Of a DNA stretch of 13,858 bases, positions 13,227-13,858 are shown one piece after another (the stretch's first letter is position 1; each line of letters begins with the position of its first letter). Position numbers and translations under genes: made by a program. A model generated the notes under the pieces. It worked only from the letters and a program-made list of their open reading frames with translations, ran no database searches and was not told the origin of the DNA. The stretch lies in contig CAMFLD010000024.1 in the NCBI GenBank assembly GCA_945957245.1, positions 1-13,858 of the forward strand, in the 5' to 3' direction. Origin of the DNA: an uncultured Flavobacterium sp. GTDB taxonomy: Bacteria > Bacteroidota > Bacteroidia > Flavobacteriales > Flavobacteriaceae.

Positions 13227-13858
13227 TTAAGTAGTAAAGAAATTTGAAACAATAAGTGATTTCAGTCTGTTTAAACTGTAAAGTTCGAGCAGTATTTCCC
13301 TATTATGCTTTCTTGATGCTTCGTCTAAAGGAGTATCAATAGCTTCCTGAGAGATAGTTTCCAGTTCGAAAACAATCAGGTTGTGGCGTTTGGCCCATTC
13401 CGAAACCGGATTTACCTTTGGCAGAAATACTTTTGCACCCAGATATAACGAAATTAAAATGTTGCCGATGGCTTCCTGGCGCCAATTGCCATAAATGGCT
13501 ACTCCAAAACTGGTCATTAAACGGTTGTATTCTTCTAATGGCAGGAAGTTTTCCAATGGAATAAAGTTGTTTCCAAAACTTGTAGTACCAGCTTTTTTTA
13601 CGCTGTTTCTGTATTCAGCTGTACCTGAATAACTCAAAGGGACAACCACTTTTCGGTCATTTAGTTCAAGCTTGGCCAAATATCTCATGGCATACTCATG
13701 GTTGTTGGTTGTGGAGGCCGAATTTCCAATCTGTATGTTGTTGCCTTCGACCCATTTATTCATCATTTCCGTGCCCAAAATCGATTCGATGGGATAGTAG
13801 AAGAAATCCATCCAGGGAATGCTTTTAAGTTTCGGATAATAGCTTATAAGCATATCAT
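13227..13858 (-). CDS. WecF-like Fuc4NAc (TDP-N-acetylfucosamine:lipid II) transferase, 5' end outside window
   Basis: The frame continues past the ATG at 13853 to the window edge (a GAT codon precedes it), so this is the C-terminal part, about 209 residues of a protein expected to be around 330-360. The signature region QIGNSASTTNNHEYAMRYLA and the following KVVVPLSYSG, FIPLENFLPLEEYNRLMTSF, YGNWRQEAIGNILISLYLGA and VNPVSEWAKRH match the family of E. coli WecF, a GT-B-like transferase that adds Fuc4NAc from its TDP-sugar to a lipid-linked glycan at the cytoplasmic face of the inner membrane. The convergent RffA gene makes the precursor sugar, which supports the assignment. I withhold a gene symbol because the N-terminal half and the acceptor are unseen; Bacteroidota do not make classical enterobacterial common antigen as far as is known. 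Confidence 0.85.
   Translation of the reverse strand, partial: DMLISYYPKLKSIPWMDFFYYPIESILGTEMMNKWVEGNNIQIGNSASTTNNHEYAMRYLAKLELNDRKVVVPLSYSGTAEYRNSVKKAGTTSFGNNFIPLENFLPLEEYNRLMTSFGVAIYGNWRQEAIGNILISLYLGAKVFLPKVNPVSEWAKRHNLIVFELETISQEAIDTPLDEASRKHNREILLELYSLNRLKSLIVSNFFTT

Noticed and set aside
13227..13853. A complete 208-residue gene starting at 13853
   Set aside because: The frame continues with a sense codon to the window end, and the WecF family is much longer, so this is a truncated view.

Overview
The window looks like a chromosomal segment of a Flavobacterium-type bacterium (Bacteroidota). The supporting signs are visibly AT-rich DNA, no Shine-Dalgarno-like sequences before starts, several promoters of the Bacteroidota form TTG-N17/18-TAnnTTTG, a TonB receptor paired with a surface-type lipoprotein (Cys followed by KDDD), and a short Flavobacterium-style homogentisate dioxygenase. 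I see no IS element, phage gene, CRISPR array, tRNA or rRNA.

Layout. (1) 1-2075, plus strand: the 3' end of a TonB-dependent receptor, then a DUF5689 / choice-of-anchor-J lipoprotein, closed by a strong bidirectional terminator (2097-2126). (2) 2145-4574, minus strand: hmgA then hppD, the two central dioxygenases of tyrosine/phenylalanine catabolism (4-hydroxyphenylpyruvate to homogentisate to maleylacetoacetate). A 59-bp structured intergenic repeat lies between them, and a palindromic candidate operator lies upstream. (3) 4834-6336, minus: an APC-family amino-acid permease with its own well-formed promoter and terminator. (4) 6408-10489, minus: uvrC and, 2 bp downstream, a patatin-POTRA-beta-barrel protein (type Vd secretion architecture). 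The 5' end of the latter is built from 7-bp repeat tracts. (5) 10625-11203, plus: 5-formyltetrahydrofolate cyclo-ligase, divergent from uvrC through an overlapping near-mirror-image promoter pair and overlapping lspA tail to tail by 32 bp. (6) 11172-11795, minus: lspA, lipoprotein signal peptidase. (7) 12084-13214, plus: rffA (wecE), a dTDP-4-amino-4,6-dideoxygalactose aminotransferase, convergent at 12 bp with a WecF-like Fuc4NAc transferase (minus) that runs off the right edge.

How the genes relate: most blocks are housekeeping or catabolic. hmgA and hppD work consecutively. The lipoprotein at 735 would be a substrate of LspA. RffA and the WecF-like transferase belong to consecutive steps (make dTDP-Fuc4N, then, after N-acetylation by an enzyme not seen here, transfer Fuc4NAc), suggesting a surface glycan carrying an aminodideoxy-sugar. 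I found no wholly new multi-gene defence or mobile system. The more unusual signals are the hmgA-hppD intergenic repeat, the heptanucleotide tracts in the patatin gene's 5' end, and the interlocked uvrC/fau promoters.
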